This document shows, in pieces, positions 7,600-16,984 of a stretch of DNA of 64,000 nucleotides (its first letter is position 1; every line of letters begins with the position of its first letter). The position numbers and the translations under genes were made by a program. Source of the DNA: Planctomycetota bacterium (GTDB taxonomy: Bacteria > Planctomycetota > UBA1135). The stretch is taken from assembly GCA_018671175.1 (NCBI GenBank), contig JABHIE010000030.1, forward strand, positions 1-64,000, in the 5' to 3' direction. The notes beneath the pieces were generated by a model. It was not told where the DNA came from, searched no databases, and saw nothing but the letters and a program-made list of their open reading frames with translations.

Positions 7600-9645
7600 T
7601 CAAAACGACAATTCTCCGTTGACCACGATGGAAACCTCGCGGCGGTGCGGCCGAAAGCCAAGCGAAAGCCACTCTAGTGCCTGAATCGGCACGAAATCAG
7701 CCAGCGCCTCGTCAAGCAAGGCAGGGACGCGCTGCGACTCTTCTTGGCGATACTTATTGGCGAGAGCCTCATCAACCACTTGAATCAAGGATGACTCTTC
7801 TGAAGATGACAGGTTTTCGCGATTGCCAAATAACTTTTCACGCTGGCGGCTCGTTTCGGCAGGGCGGTCGCGCGCCCAAACTTGGCTCATCTCACGACGA
7901 AACGCCTCTTGAGCTACACCTTTGGCGGACTGCTGAAACCAATGTTCAGCCTTTTGAGGGTCAAACCAAAAGAAAACGCTCGAGCCATTTTTGTGGGATG
8001 ACAGCGCGGATTGAAAAGTATCGTCGAGCGATAATTTCTTTAACTTTGCATCACGCTCGCGGGCATCGACAAAGGCCGACTCAACGATGCGGTGTGCATA
8101 CTTAAATGAATTGCTGACGACGAGCGTATCAAGGGCCTTAATCTCGGCGACCATGACTTCGCCCGTGCCTGGAATCAAAGGTGACGCAAAAGAAATGCCT
8201 CGCGTGCCGCCGTGCAAATCAACTGCGGTCAAGCGGTCTCGCCCATCGCCGCCCGTAAATCGCTTCCAGTGCTGTTGGAAGAATTCCATCACGCGATCAT
8301 ATGCGCCGCGATCTTTGATTTTTATGAACACCGCATAGAGCGGCATGGGTGCATTGTCGTGCTCAACATCTCGTTGGGCATCGGCAGGATAATTATCGGC
8401 GTGAAAGGCAATCGCTACCCCAGGCGCCGCAGCTCGGCCAATGTCTTCAAGAAGATGCATCAAGCCCTGGTATTGACTCGTGCCACCAATCGTTTCGTTA
8501 AGCAGCGTTCGGAAATCAGCGTCGAGCACACTTGAAGCCTCAAGCAATATTTTGCCCGGGTCTCCGCCAAGACAGGTGAATAAAAAACTGTCGGCTGGAA
8601 CCATGCCCGCATATTTTCGCATACGAGAGGACGACATCGGTGGGCTCTGCAAAAACGAGCGCTGCGAAGGCGTTGCCGTACTCAAGTCGGTTGCACCGCC
8701 CAGCCTCAACTCGAAAGCATCGCCTCCGTGCAAATAGCCCGCTGCATAGCGCAACAAATCGGTATCGAACATGGATCGCCCGATGCGATTAACCAACCCA
8801 GTGCCAGCCGGTGAAGGCCAACGCCCCAAAGTGTCACGCATCTTTTCCCAACGCAGGAAGACCTCAATCGGCTGGTCGCCAGGGGCTAAGTAGGCCTCAA
8901 CTTGATCACGGAAAATAGAAGCCTCAGCGAGCGAATCTTGACCAGACTGCAGCTGCAAACTATGCGCGGTTTCTAGCCACTCAGGGCGGCTCGCCAAAAC
9001 AAGCACATCTTGGATGCGTTTTAGATAAGCGTCTTGATAACCAAAAGCCGAGAATTGCGGCAAACGATAGACATCATTGTCGAGTGATTGGATTTGCAAA
9101 GACTGTGGCAATTTTTCGCGCACCGTATCGAGCCCAAGCATGGCCACACCCGCCTTGACCTTGAAAGAAACGCGCAGCATGACCATGCCGTCAAAATTTG
9201 CATTTAGGTTGGGTAAACCACGCCCAGAAAGCGCGACTTCTTGCAAGATGTCTTTCTCAAAATTTAGCCCCATCGGCAAACTTGCAGACACTTTTCTTAA
9301 GTTGGTGACGACCTGAGCAACGCCCATCTCGCGCCCCCATTCATCGAGCGCACCCGTTTTGTCGAGCCGGTCATGAATCTGGCTAGATTCAAAATCACCC
9401 CACAGTTTGGGCACTGGAAACTCATCGAAACTCTCACCCGCGCCTTTCCAGCGGAAAAAATATTCGACCTCGCGCGGCACAATGGCTGCCATGTCGTCTA
9501 GCCTTTTTTCAAACGGGTCAAAAAAGAATGTGACGAATAAAAAATAGAAAACCACCAGAATGCTCGTGACAATCATGAGCGTCCAGTGGAGCCTGCGACT
9601 GGCGAGGACATCGCGCAATCGTTCGGTAAAAGTAATGTCTTTCAT
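7600..9645 (-). CDS. large membrane-anchored protein of unknown function
   Basis: 681 residues. A short cytoplasmic N-terminus (MKDITFTERLRDVLASRRLH) precedes one hydrophobic segment at about 21-45 (MIVTSILVVFYFLFVTFFF); the remaining 630 residues are mixed polar and probably periplasmic. I recognise no family. The region about 515-640 is rich in charged residues with an REKLFGNREN type helix. It is divergent from the aminotransferase gene, and their starts are about 110 bp apart. The architecture resembles envelope proteins with a large periplasmic lobe, but no catalytic motif is visible. Confidence 0.7.
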   Translation of the reverse strand: MKDITFTERLRDVLASRRLHWTLMIVTSILVVFYFLFVTFFFDPFEKRLDDMAAIVPREVEYFFRWKGAGESFDEFPVPKLWGDFESSQIHDRLDKTGALDEWGREMGVAQVVTNLRKVSASLPMGLNFEKDILQEVALSGRGLPNLNANFDGMVMLRVSFKVKAGVAMLGLDTVREKLPQSLQIQSLDNDVYRLPQFSAFGYQDAYLKRIQDVLVLASRPEWLETAHSLQLQSGQDSLAEASIFRDQVEAYLAPGDQPIEVFLRWEKMRDTLGRWPSPAGTGLVNRIGRSMFDTDLLRYAAGYLHGGDAFELRLGGATDLSTATPSQRSFLQSPPMSSSRMRKYAGMVPADSFLFTCLGGDPGKILLEASSVLDADFRTLLNETIGGTSQYQGLMHLLEDIGRAAAPGVAIAFHADNYPADAQRDVEHDNAPMPLYAVFIKIKDRGAYDRVMEFFQQHWKRFTGGDGRDRLTAVDLHGGTRGISFASPLIPGTGEVMVAEIKALDTLVVSNSFKYAHRIVESAFVDARERDAKLKKLSLDDTFQSALSSHKNGSSVFFWFDPQKAEHWFQQSAKGVAQEAFRREMSQVWARDRPAETSRQREKLFGNRENLSSSEESSLIQVVDEALANKYRQEESQRVPALLDEALADFVPIQALEWLSLGFRPHRREVSIVVNGELSF

Positions 9646-9753
9646 CGGGGGTTTGATTCAGACGGGCAAGGGTTAGAATCTCGTCCAAGAATCTCGAATC
9701 TTACCGCACGGCGGCCACTCAACGCACGCCGCAAGCCAGAAACGCAAAAGACC

Positions 9754-10983
9754 GTGACAAAGACCTCCACAAGCACAACACCTCGTCTCGCTGACCGCGT
9801 GGCATCTCTCCAGCCATCCGCCACTTTGGCCATGATTGCACGAGTCAAAGAAATGCAGGCTGATGGCATCGACATGCTCGACTTGACCGCAGGCGAGCCA
9901 GACTTCACGCCCCCGAGCTGCGCCGAAAAGGCCGGCATCGAGGCTATTGAGCTTGGCAAGGGGCGCTACACGCCAGCTGCTGGCCTGATGGAGTTGCGTA
10001 TTGAGGTCGCCAAGCACATCCGCGAGGTCTATGGGCTTGATTATGAGCCCACCGAAATTGTGGTGACTCACGGGGCCAAAATCGGCATCGCCCAGGCTCT
10101 GCTCGCTCTCGTGCAAAAAGGGGATCATGTCTTGATGCCGTCCCCATGCTGGACTTCCTACCCCGAGATGGTGCGCTTGGCTGAAGCTGAGCCCGAAATG
10201 GTGCCGTGCGGCGAAAACCATCTTCCAAACATTGCCGACCTTGAAGCTGCGCGCCGCCCGAATACGCGGGCAATCTTGCTCAATTCGCCCTGCAACCCAA
10301 CGGGCGCGGTCTACCCCGTCGAAACCCTCAGCGCGATTGGCAAGTGGGCACTCGAACACGACATCTGGGTCATTTCAGACGAAATATACGGGGCGCTCGT
10401 TTACGAAATCGCTGAGCATCACTCACCCATCTGGATTCTTCCCGCCTTGCGCGAAAAAGCCGTCTGGATTGGCGGCATGAGCAAGGCCTACGCCATGACA
10501 GGCTGGCGGATGGGTTTCCTGGCTGCACCAGCGCCAATCGCCAAAGCCATTGCGAGCCTGCAAAGCCAGCTCGCCGGCTCGCCAAGTGCAATTAGTCAGC
10601 TTGCCACGCTCGCTGCTTTACGCGATGGCGATCTCGATGTCGAAAGCATGCGTCGCGCCTTTGAGGGCCGATGCAAAAAAGTAGTCCAAGCTCTTGGCAC
10701 GATGCCCGACCTGATTTGCCCTGTGCCTGAAGGTGCGTTTTACGCTTTCCCGCGATTGGCAGACACAATCATCGGCAAAACCGACCCCGCCACGGGCAAG
10801 ACAATCCAGAGCGGTGATGATTTAGTGGAAGTCTTAATCGAGGCCGATCATGTTGCGTTTGTTGCCGGTTCGGCATTTGGCGCACCCGATTCATTCCGCA
10901 TTTCTTTCGCAGCGGCCGACGATGTCATCGAAAAAGCGATGGCTAAATTGGGTGCAAGGCTTCAAGCCATCCGCGAGAATTAG
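9754..10983 (+). CDS. PLP-dependent aminotransferase, aspartate aminotransferase type (class I)
   Basis: About 409 residues from the GTG at 9754, the usual length; an ATG at 9586 would add a basic unrelated extension overlapping the divergent gene. Conserved parts: TAGEPDFTPP and KGRYTPAAGLMELR near the N-terminus, NSPCNPTGAVYP, ISDEIYGALVY, and the PLP-lysine in SKAYAMTGWRMGF. The reaction is transfer of an amino group between an amino acid and 2-oxoglutarate or oxaloacetate. Branch Ib aspartate aminotransferase (possibly also prephenate) is most likely. It converges with the pseudokinase gene, overlapping by 4 nt. Confidence 0.92.
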   Translation: MTKTSTSTTPRLADRVASLQPSATLAMIARVKEMQADGIDMLDLTAGEPDFTPPSCAEKAGIEAIELGKGRYTPAAGLMELRIEVAKHIREVYGLDYEPTEIVVTHGAKIGIAQALLALVQKGDHVLMPSPCWTSYPEMVRLAEAEPEMVPCGENHLPNIADLEAARRPNTRAILLNSPCNPTGAVYPVETLSAIGKWALEHDIWVISDEIYGALVYEIAEHHSPIWILPALREKAVWIGGMSKAYAMTGWRMGFLAAPAPIAKAIASLQSQLAGSPSAISQLATLAALRDGDLDVESMRRAFEGRCKKVVQALGTMPDLICPVPEGAFYAFPRLADTIIGKTDPATGKTIQSGDDLVEVLIEADHVAFVAGSAFGAPDSFRISFAAADDVIEKAMAKLGARLQAIREN

Positions 10984-12116
10984 CGCACATACATTTGCGC
11001 CTGAGCACCGCGGACAAAGCGACGCTTGAAGCGCAACTCAAGGCGTTTCAATAGTGTGCGTACCCACGCGCAGCACTTCTTGCGGCGGCCTTGACGCGCG
11101 CCCGTTGCCAAAAACGACTGCAAATCATCTTTAAGCTCGCGCACATCTTTATAGCGGACGAGTGGGTCATCTTCGAGCGCGCGCAAAACGATACGCCTAA
11201 GCTCAGCAGGAATTTCATTTTTCAAGCTACGCATACGGATGGCCGTCTTACGGCGAAGCCCCAAACGATTCTCGCTTACAGGTGGTTTTTCAAAAACTAA
11301 ACTATGATACAGAACGGCGCCTAAACCATAAACATCATCGGAAGGTGTGGCTTCTTGCCAATCATTCCGAGCAGGGCTTAGCCAAGGCTGCATTTTGTTA
11401 ATTGCGGCAGGAATGAGGGGCGCCCCGTTGCCGAAGTCAATCCATTTTGCGACCCCCTCTGGAGTGACAATAATATTGCCTGGCCAAACCGCACCGTGAA
11501 CGACCCCTGAGTCATGGGCGAGGCAAAGCGCGTCTGCGAGCTGGATGGCAACATGCGTCATGCCGTAAGCCCAGCCCTCGAATGTATCTTTAAACGGGAG
11601 CGATATTGGGAGCGGACGCTCACCCGAAGCCGACCACTTATCAAGCAAATGATCCACGCGCATACCGTGAACCCATTCGCGTGCGAGGAATGCAGCGCGC
11701 CCTTGTCTGCCAACGGCGTAGACCTGTGCGATATTGGGATGCTCAAGCTTGGCCGCCAATCGAGCAGATTTTTCGAAAACCTCAAAGCCATCTTTCGTTG
11801 CCGTGGCGTCGCGACGGAAAATCCGAAGTGCGACACGACGCTTTAGATTGACATCACGCGCTTCCCACAAAACAGCCGTTGCGGTGCGCTGCATTTCTGC
11901 AATCAGCCGATAGCCGCCCAATTGATAGCCAGGCTTTAATGCGGCACCGAACAAAAAGGCTTCTTTGCCAAGCACTAGTGATGGCGGCGAACTCGAGCTG
12001 CTCGACGCATCTTGACGCTTAAGAGCTAGCTGTGGCAGCGGCTGGCGGCATGCGCATTCTTCAGGCAACGCGGTTGTTGCTGAAGCGGAAATGGCAAGAT
12101 TGGTACTCGGTTTCAT
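10980..12116 (-). CDS. serine/threonine protein kinase-like protein, probably a pseudokinase
   Basis: 378 residues: a low-complexity N-terminus with a Ser run, then a kinase fold from about 63 to 340. The ATP-anchoring Lys of the VAIK motif is Arg98 (VALRIF). The HRD motif is His207-Gly-Ala209, so the catalytic base is missing (VVHGAVWPGN). The DFG motif (D227-F-G) and Asn214 remain, as do the later lobe features (DDVYGLGAVLYHSL). Catalysis is therefore doubtful, and it is more likely a binding or scaffolding protein. A basic tail follows (RRKKCCAWVRTLLKRLELRF). No transmembrane segment is obvious. Confidence 0.8.
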   Translation of the reverse strand: MKPSTNLAISASATTALPEECACRQPLPQLALKRQDASSSSSSPPSLVLGKEAFLFGAALKPGYQLGGYRLIAEMQRTATAVLWEARDVNLKRRVALRIFRRDATATKDGFEVFEKSARLAAKLEHPNIAQVYAVGRQGRAAFLAREWVHGMRVDHLLDKWSASGERPLPISLPFKDTFEGWAYGMTHVAIQLADALCLAHDSGVVHGAVWPGNIIVTPEGVAKWIDFGNGAPLIPAAINKMQPWLSPARNDWQEATPSDDVYGLGAVLYHSLVFEKPPVSENRLGLRRKTAIRMRSLKNEIPAELRRIVLRALEDDPLVRYKDVRELKDDLQSFLATGARQGRRKKCCAWVRTLLKRLELRFKRRFVRGAQAQMYVR

Positions 12117-12204
12117 GTGACCTTTCGGGCAAATTAGAGGCTGGGGGCTCTCCCTTTATTTAGAGGGGGCCAGCCAAAGAGTTAACCAACTTAAATATAA
12201 ATAT

Positions 12205-12243
12205 AAAAAAAGAAGCGGCTAGGTTTTATGGAACCTAACCGCT
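12205..12243 (-). terminator. intrinsic terminator of the 12282-13118 gene
   Basis: On the minus strand a stem AGCGGTTAGGTT/AACCTAGCCGCT (one mismatch, 12214-12242) is followed by CTTTTTTT. It lies about 40 bp after the stop of the secreted-protein gene and closes the long minus-strand gene run that begins near 18.8 kb. The surrounding gap of about 165 bp otherwise holds only AT-rich sequence. Confidence 0.85.
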
Positions 12244-12281
12244 CTCGTGCGGGTGGAAACCCGCTGTGTGCGACAGATGGC

Positions 12282-13118
12282 TTAATCTACAAACGGATAG
12301 CCGCTGTTATCAAAAGTCACAATCCACTTGGTCTCGCTTTTTAGTGGCTTGATAAATGGCTTGTAAACATCAAGGCAAGCAAAAGTGTGCCGACCGCGTT
12401 GCATAAGAATCATGGAATCTAGGTCACGCAAATAAACATCGAGTGTCAAATAGCCTTCGGCTTGTGAGGCGCGTGCCAAATCTAGCTTTTCGCTAGCTGT
12501 GGCGGCCAACTGAGCCAAGTCGGAAATTTTTCCATCTTTGTCAGGAGCGAGCTCGACATCTTGATGGTAAAAATCAAACAGAACCTTACTTTCATCAAAA
12601 AGAGCGAGGACTTTTTTTGACTTAAGCTTGCTCTCATGAAAAACCCAAACGAGACCCTCTCTCTTTGAAACGAATGAGGCAAACACGCTCTTGTCGTTTT
12701 CTTCGACCATTTGGGCGGCGCGGCGTAGATCGCGTGATTTGACTTCGCCAACAGCAACCACAACAGTCAGGCAAAGTGCGGACACTTTGTAGTCGTCTTT
12801 TTTTAGACCGCGCTTCATTTTGCGCGCCAATTTGCCAGCATCATCGGCTTGGACAGCAAACACATAATGCTCACGATTGGAGGTCGCGCGAACAGGGCGA
12901 CCGATTACTTGCAATTTGTATTCGTTTTCAAGGCGCTGCGACATCGCGACATCGCCGTCGTTTGCAAAATCACCCTCAATGCCCAAGAAAACCAATGACT
13001 CAGATGCATCAAGTGCCATCGTTTGCCGCTCAGCAATAGAGGTGAGCGCAAAATTAGCCTGCACACTAACCGTGTGTGGCACAAAAGACAGGACGAGGGC
13101 TAAGGTTGCAAGAAGCAT
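12282..13118 (-). CDS. secreted protein of unknown function
   Basis: 278 residues with a cleavable-looking signal peptide (LLATLALVLSFVPHTVSVQA). The mature part is charged alpha/beta sequence (KLARKMKRGLKKDDYKVSA, FVSKREGLVWVFHESKLK) without a motif I can name. The end GRHTFACLDVYKPFIKPL and WIVTFDNSGYPFVD looks beta-rich. It follows the HD-domain gene by about 40 bp in the same direction and is the last gene before a terminator. Function is not inferred. Confidence 0.7.
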   Translation of the reverse strand: MLLATLALVLSFVPHTVSVQANFALTSIAERQTMALDASESLVFLGIEGDFANDGDVAMSQRLENEYKLQVIGRPVRATSNREHYVFAVQADDAGKLARKMKRGLKKDDYKVSALCLTVVVAVGEVKSRDLRRAAQMVEENDKSVFASFVSKREGLVWVFHESKLKSKKVLALFDESKVLFDFYHQDVELAPDKDGKISDLAQLAATASEKLDLARASQAEGYLTLDVYLRDLDSMILMQRGRHTFACLDVYKPFIKPLKSETKWIVTFDNSGYPFVD

Positions 13119-13160
13119 GAATCAATCGCGACTGGGGGGAACCTCTACTAGTGGGCTTAG

Positions 13161-14561
13161 TTAAGCCCGTTTCAGGTTTTTTGTGGAGGAAACTCGACTG
13201 CGAAGGACATTGACTGCCCCAGGAAACTCATTCTGACAGATTTCGGCTAATTCCGCCAGAACATTTGCATCGCTCGACAATGCAAGAACATAAAACTTCC
13301 ACATGCGCTGGTATGAACTTTCAAGGTCACCCAAGCGTGGAGCGTATTCTTTGAAATCACTTAAGGGCGCCAAGTCGTCCATGCCTGGCCAGCGGACAAG
13401 CATCTTGGCTTGTTTTAGCTGCATGTGGCCAGCTGGGCAATAAAGCAGCACTGGCACCTTTTGGCCTGTGCGGCGCTCAAGCTCTGAAGCAAGGCGGTTT
13501 TCAACCTCGCGACGGTGATCGGCCGAGCCCGCGCCAAAGAAGCGGTCGATAAGCTCTTGCTGAATATCGCCATTTGCATAAACAGGATACACTGCTGCTC
13601 GTTTTGGGATTTGGCGGCGCAAAAAGGCTGACAAATAAACATCGAGCTGTTGTTGGCGCTCTGGGTCAGAAACCTTGACCGCCTTGAGCAACTCAAGCAA
13701 GCCAGCATCAGTTGCGGGCTGCAAATCTTTGAGGGTAATCGCCTTTTCAAGCAGGGCAATCTCTACGGCCTTGGCAATCAAGGCCCCCACCGCAATTTTG
13801 GCGTGGTGATAATAAACACGCTCGCTGAAATAGAATCGCGCCTCAAGACAGCGAATCACCTCGCTCAACACAGCCTCTTTCAGATAGCCAGAGCGGCCCA
13901 AATCAACAAACAGATTCTGGGTGCGGCGATCAACACGAAACACACCCATGATGCGCTCGTCATACTGAAGTTTGAGCCCTGTAAACAAAGCGTCTCGCGA
14001 CAAGTAATCAAGCATGTCGGCATCAATCGTGCCTGAGACAAGGCCCGTCCAGTGGGGTGGCGCTTGACGATTAGCAGGGACGGCATCAGGTGCAAGCACG
14101 GCCAAAATATCTTGACGCACACCCGTAGCACCAAGCGCACGACCTAGCTCGGTATCGTCAGAGAACATCGTTTGAAAACGCTCAGGCGTATCGTGCCGCG
14201 CGATCAAACCCGTTTGGTCTTCGATGTTGTGCCCAAAAGGCAAGTGCGTGGAATCATGGACCAACGCCGCAAGCCGCACAATGCGCAACTCGTGAGGGTC
14301 ATAGCCGCCATACTCGGCACCCGAATCGCGATCACGCACGATGTTGATTTCTTGCACCATGCGAGTGGCCAAATGCGCCGTACCTATCGAATGCTCAAAT
14401 CGCGAATGCTGCGCGCCTGGATAAACCAAATGAGCCACACCCAACTGACGCACATCACGCAAACGCTGCATCTCGACCGTATCGAGAATGGCCATTTCCT
14501 CGGCCGTCAAAGCAATGTCGCCATGAACGGGGTCGCGAATGATGTAGTCGTAATTCAGCAT
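13161..14561 (-). CDS. HD-domain phosphohydrolase, SAMHD1/YwfO-like
   Basis: About 466 residues. The N-terminus DPVHGDIALTAEEMAILDT and QRLRDVRQLGVAHLVYPG are hallmarks of the dNTPase-like HD family. Metal ligands are visible in HSRFEHSIGTAHLA, AALVHDSTHLPFGH and TIDADMLDYLSRDA. Relatives hydrolyse dNTPs or act in nucleotide homeostasis; the substrate here is unproven. The ATG at 14561 shares its A with the stop of the pseudouridine synthase gene (TGATG), pointing to coupled translation. A TTG one codon upstream is also possible. Confidence 0.9.
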   Translation of the reverse strand: MLNYDYIIRDPVHGDIALTAEEMAILDTVEMQRLRDVRQLGVAHLVYPGAQHSRFEHSIGTAHLATRMVQEINIVRDRDSGAEYGGYDPHELRIVRLAALVHDSTHLPFGHNIEDQTGLIARHDTPERFQTMFSDDTELGRALGATGVRQDILAVLAPDAVPANRQAPPHWTGLVSGTIDADMLDYLSRDALFTGLKLQYDERIMGVFRVDRRTQNLFVDLGRSGYLKEAVLSEVIRCLEARFYFSERVYYHHAKIAVGALIAKAVEIALLEKAITLKDLQPATDAGLLELLKAVKVSDPERQQQLDVYLSAFLRRQIPKRAAVYPVYANGDIQQELIDRFFGAGSADHRREVENRLASELERRTGQKVPVLLYCPAGHMQLKQAKMLVRWPGMDDLAPLSDFKEYAPRLGDLESSYQRMWKFYVLALSSDANVLAELAEICQNEFPGAVNVLRSRVSSTKNLKRA

Positions 14562-15448
14562 CAATCTCGCCCTTCGCGAGCGCAGGCCACAAGCTCTTCG
14601 ACTTCGTGGCGTGAAAGCGGTCGATAACCACCCCTCTTGACACCCTTAACGCCAAGTGAGCCAATGCGAACGCGCTTAAGCTGCCGCACCTTTAAGCCCG
14701 ACCGCGCAAGCAAGCGACGCACCTCTCGGTTACGACCCTCGCGGATGGTGATTTCAACAGCCGAAAACGCCTTTGTGCGGCGACCCACGCGCACAGACAA
14801 TGGCACCACTTTCGTGCCGTCAATAAAGGCTCCTTTACGAAGCTTTTCAACCGAGTCAAAATCGACAAGCCCATCAACGCGCACCATGTAAGTCTTGCGC
14901 ACACCAAAACTTGGGTGCGTCATCAACTGAGAAAACTCGCCGTCATTGGTCAACAACAACAAACCCTCAGAGGCTTCATCAAGCCGCCCCACGGTAAACA
15001 CTCGCGAAGGCATCAAGGGGTCAATCAAATCGCAAACGCGCAAACGCGTCTCGCGCAGGTCATTGGTGCACAGCACGCCCTTGGGCTTATAAAAAAGGTA
15101 ATAGAGCCGCCGCACGACTTTGACGACACGCCCCTCAACCTTGACCTCGTCGCCCGCTAGAATTCGGCGGCCAGGCTCAAGCACAATTTCGCCGTTTACA
15201 TCGACGACACCCTCGAGCACCATGGCATCACATTTGCGGCGTGAAGCCACACCAGCATCGGCCAGCCACTTATTGAGCCGGACGCCATTTTCAGACGCAC
15301 CCGCAGCCTGCGGAACGACCGACTCGCTAGGTGTGTCGTGCTGAGCCACAAAGCCATATGCCAAGCGCTTGCCCTTACGAGATGTTTTAGGCTTACCGCG
15401 CCCCATGTGGCCCGCTGAGTGACCCTTTTTGTTTTTCTTATTCGCCAT
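14561..15448 (-). CDS. rRNA pseudouridine synthase, RsuA/RluB family
   Basis: 295 residues. A basic N-terminal tail (MANKKNKKGHSAGHMGRGKP) precedes an S4 RNA-binding domain at about 56-100 (VRLNKWLADAGVASRRKCDA). The synthase domain follows with the catalytic Asp in GRLDEASEGLLLLTNDGEF and the family block REGRNREVRRLLARSGLKV. It isomerises a uridine in 23S or 16S rRNA; RluB-type (23S) is the closest guess. Start and stop overlap both neighbours by one base, so it is in a tight operon. Confidence 0.92.
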   Translation of the reverse strand: MANKKNKKGHSAGHMGRGKPKTSRKGKRLAYGFVAQHDTPSESVVPQAAGASENGVRLNKWLADAGVASRRKCDAMVLEGVVDVNGEIVLEPGRRILAGDEVKVEGRVVKVVRRLYYLFYKPKGVLCTNDLRETRLRVCDLIDPLMPSRVFTVGRLDEASEGLLLLTNDGEFSQLMTHPSFGVRKTYMVRVDGLVDFDSVEKLRKGAFIDGTKVVPLSVRVGRRTKAFSAVEITIREGRNREVRRLLARSGLKVRQLKRVRIGSLGVKGVKRGGYRPLSRHEVEELVACAREGRD

Positions 15449-16404
15449 TAAAGTGCCTCTGCCTCGACTATTTCGAGACCGTCGCCCGATGCTTGAATGG
15501 AAACCATTTCAAGGCTTGCTGGCAACAGAAAAGTGTCGCCAAATTTAAGTTCACGCCCAGCCATCTGCCCTGAACCACCCACGACCGCCATCACTCGCGC
15601 ATGAGTATGAGACTCGATGCCGAGAATTTGATCAGCGTTTAGGCGGAAAGAGCGCATCCGAAAATAGGGGCAAACCACAAGTAGATTTTCAGCACACTCG
15701 CCGCGCACCGCCTCGCCTGGAGGCAAAGAATAATCGACCACACGCAATGCCTCTTTTAGATGAGTTGCGCGCGGCTTGCCGTCAAGCCCCAAACGACCCC
15801 AATCGTAAAGCCGATAAGTAACATCACTAGTTTGCTGAATTTCGCAAAGCATCGTGCCACTACGGATGGCATGCGTTTGCCCGGCGGGAACGAAAACACA
15901 ATCGCCACGGCGGACGCCAATCTCGTGTAGATCACCTTCGACCTCTGCCGTGTGTGCATGTTCAGAAAAACTCTTAGCCTGCGTACCAGCTTCAAGGCCG
16001 CTAATGACCGAGCCGCCGTCATTTAGAACGAACCAAGCCTCTGTTTTGCCAACGCCAGCCCCCGGTGCCAACCCATCAGGTGGATGCACCTGCACCGACA
16101 AATCATCTGTTGCATCAAGAAACTTGACCAGTAATGGAAAACGGCCATCATGCGTGGGTCGTGAATCGCCCAAAATCTCTGCCGAATGTGTTTCCATCAG
16201 TTCGCGTAGGCTCGTGCCGCCAAATGGGCCGCCGGCAATAATGGTTTCTTGGCCGGGGCAATCTGAGAGTTCCCATGTTTCGCCGAGTGGGCCAGCAAAG
16301 GGCAAATTTATGCCCAAGCGCTCAGCCAATGCAAAGCCCCCCCACACCTTTTCTTGCAAAAGGCGCTGAAAAAACAAAGGCTCTACTAAAGGGGTTGTTG
16401 GCAT
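15448..16404 (-). CDS. manA: mannose-6-phosphate isomerase, class I
   Basis: 318 residues from the ATG at 16404, the length of the short Bacillus-type PMI; a longer reading frame would overlap the SprT-like gene. Zinc ligands are seen in SVQVHPPDG (Gln, His), KTEAWFVL (Glu) and PAGQTHAIRSG (His). It interconverts fructose 6-phosphate and mannose 6-phosphate, supplying GDP-mannose for polysaccharides. It lies in a minus-strand operon between the SprT-like and pseudouridine synthase genes. The glycosyltransferase at 19.6 kb and the export genes at 58 kb could use its product, but that link is inference. Confidence 0.92.
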   Translation of the reverse strand: MPTTPLVEPLFFQRLLQEKVWGGFALAERLGINLPFAGPLGETWELSDCPGQETIIAGGPFGGTSLRELMETHSAEILGDSRPTHDGRFPLLVKFLDATDDLSVQVHPPDGLAPGAGVGKTEAWFVLNDGGSVISGLEAGTQAKSFSEHAHTAEVEGDLHEIGVRRGDCVFVPAGQTHAIRSGTMLCEIQQTSDVTYRLYDWGRLGLDGKPRATHLKEALRVVDYSLPPGEAVRGECAENLLVVCPYFRMRSFRLNADQILGIESHTHARVMAVVGGSGQMAGRELKFGDTFLLPASLEMVSIQASGDGLEIVEAEAL

Positions 16405-16423
16405 GGCGTCGCCCCTCATTCTA

Positions 16424-16876
16424 TCAGCCAAACCAAATTCGCCTACGGCGTCTGCGGCGGCTTTTCTTGGCGCGCAGGCCCTCGACATTGAGTTGATGAG
16501 TCGCTCGGGTGGAACCGCCGACGGCTCGCATGAGCGACTTCCATTCGGCGCCATGTGGGGCGATTCTTTTTCGCATTGCCTTTGCTTGATCATAAGCCAC
16601 AAGATGCGCCAACTCATGCAGCAAAAGTGGCTGCATCTCGTCAGGGTGTCGCGCCAGAAGAATCGGATTGAACTCAAGCACTTGATCGCTCAAACACGCT
16701 CGCCCTAAAGTTGTGCGCAAACGGCTATTCCACCGCCAAGCAACTTTTGTGGCAAAACCTGGCACGCCCCACAGCCCACAAGACTCGGCAATAAGAGCAT
16801 CAATCGCCGCGGGCGGCCAAACCGCGAGCAAACGCGCAATGGCTGGCCGCTCAGCGTCGAGAGGGGAAGTGGGCAC
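16424..16876 (-). CDS. SprT-like zinc metalloprotease
   Basis: 150 residues with the zincin motif HELAHLVAY at about 87-95 and a downstream HGAEWKSLMRAVG supplying the third ligand. This order (HExxH, then HG.EW) is typical of SprT/Spartan-fold proteins. The C-terminus is basic (AKKSRRRRRRRIWFG), suggesting nucleic-acid binding. Eukaryotic Spartan cleaves DNA-protein crosslinks; bacterial SprT functions are poorly defined. It is the third gene after a tiny membrane ORF, spaced 9 nt from it. Confidence 0.88.
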   Translation of the reverse strand: MPTSPLDAERPAIARLLAVWPPAAIDALIAESCGLWGVPGFATKVAWRWNSRLRTTLGRACLSDQVLEFNPILLARHPDEMQPLLLHELAHLVAYDQAKAMRKRIAPHGAEWKSLMRAVGGSTRATHQLNVEGLRAKKSRRRRRRRIWFG

Positions 16877-16885
16877 CCCATTAGC

Positions 16886-16984
16886 CTAGCGGCGCTTTTT
16901 TGTGTAGCGCTCAAAGAGACAAGTCATGACAAACCAGCCCCCCAACACGAATAGCGCCAGAATTGCATCGGTTTGGCTCAGCAT
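16886..16984 (-). CDS. tiny single-span membrane protein (32 aa)
   Basis: The ORF encodes 32 residues: MLSQTDAILALFVLGGWFVM followed by TCLFERYTKKRR. This is one hydrophobic helix with a positive C-terminus, so the N-terminus is probably outside. Its ATG overlaps the stop of the upstream small ORF (ATGCTGA, overlap of 7 nt), and its stop is 9 nt from the SprT-like gene. Position and overlaps support a translated gene in the operon. The family is unknown. Confidence 0.5.
   Translation of the reverse strand: MLSQTDAILALFVLGGWFVMTCLFERYTKKRR

Noticed and set aside
16405..16677. Longer start for mannose-6-phosphate isomerase
   Set aside because: The extra 91 residues overlap the SprT-like gene and do not match the family; ATG 16404 gives the usual length.
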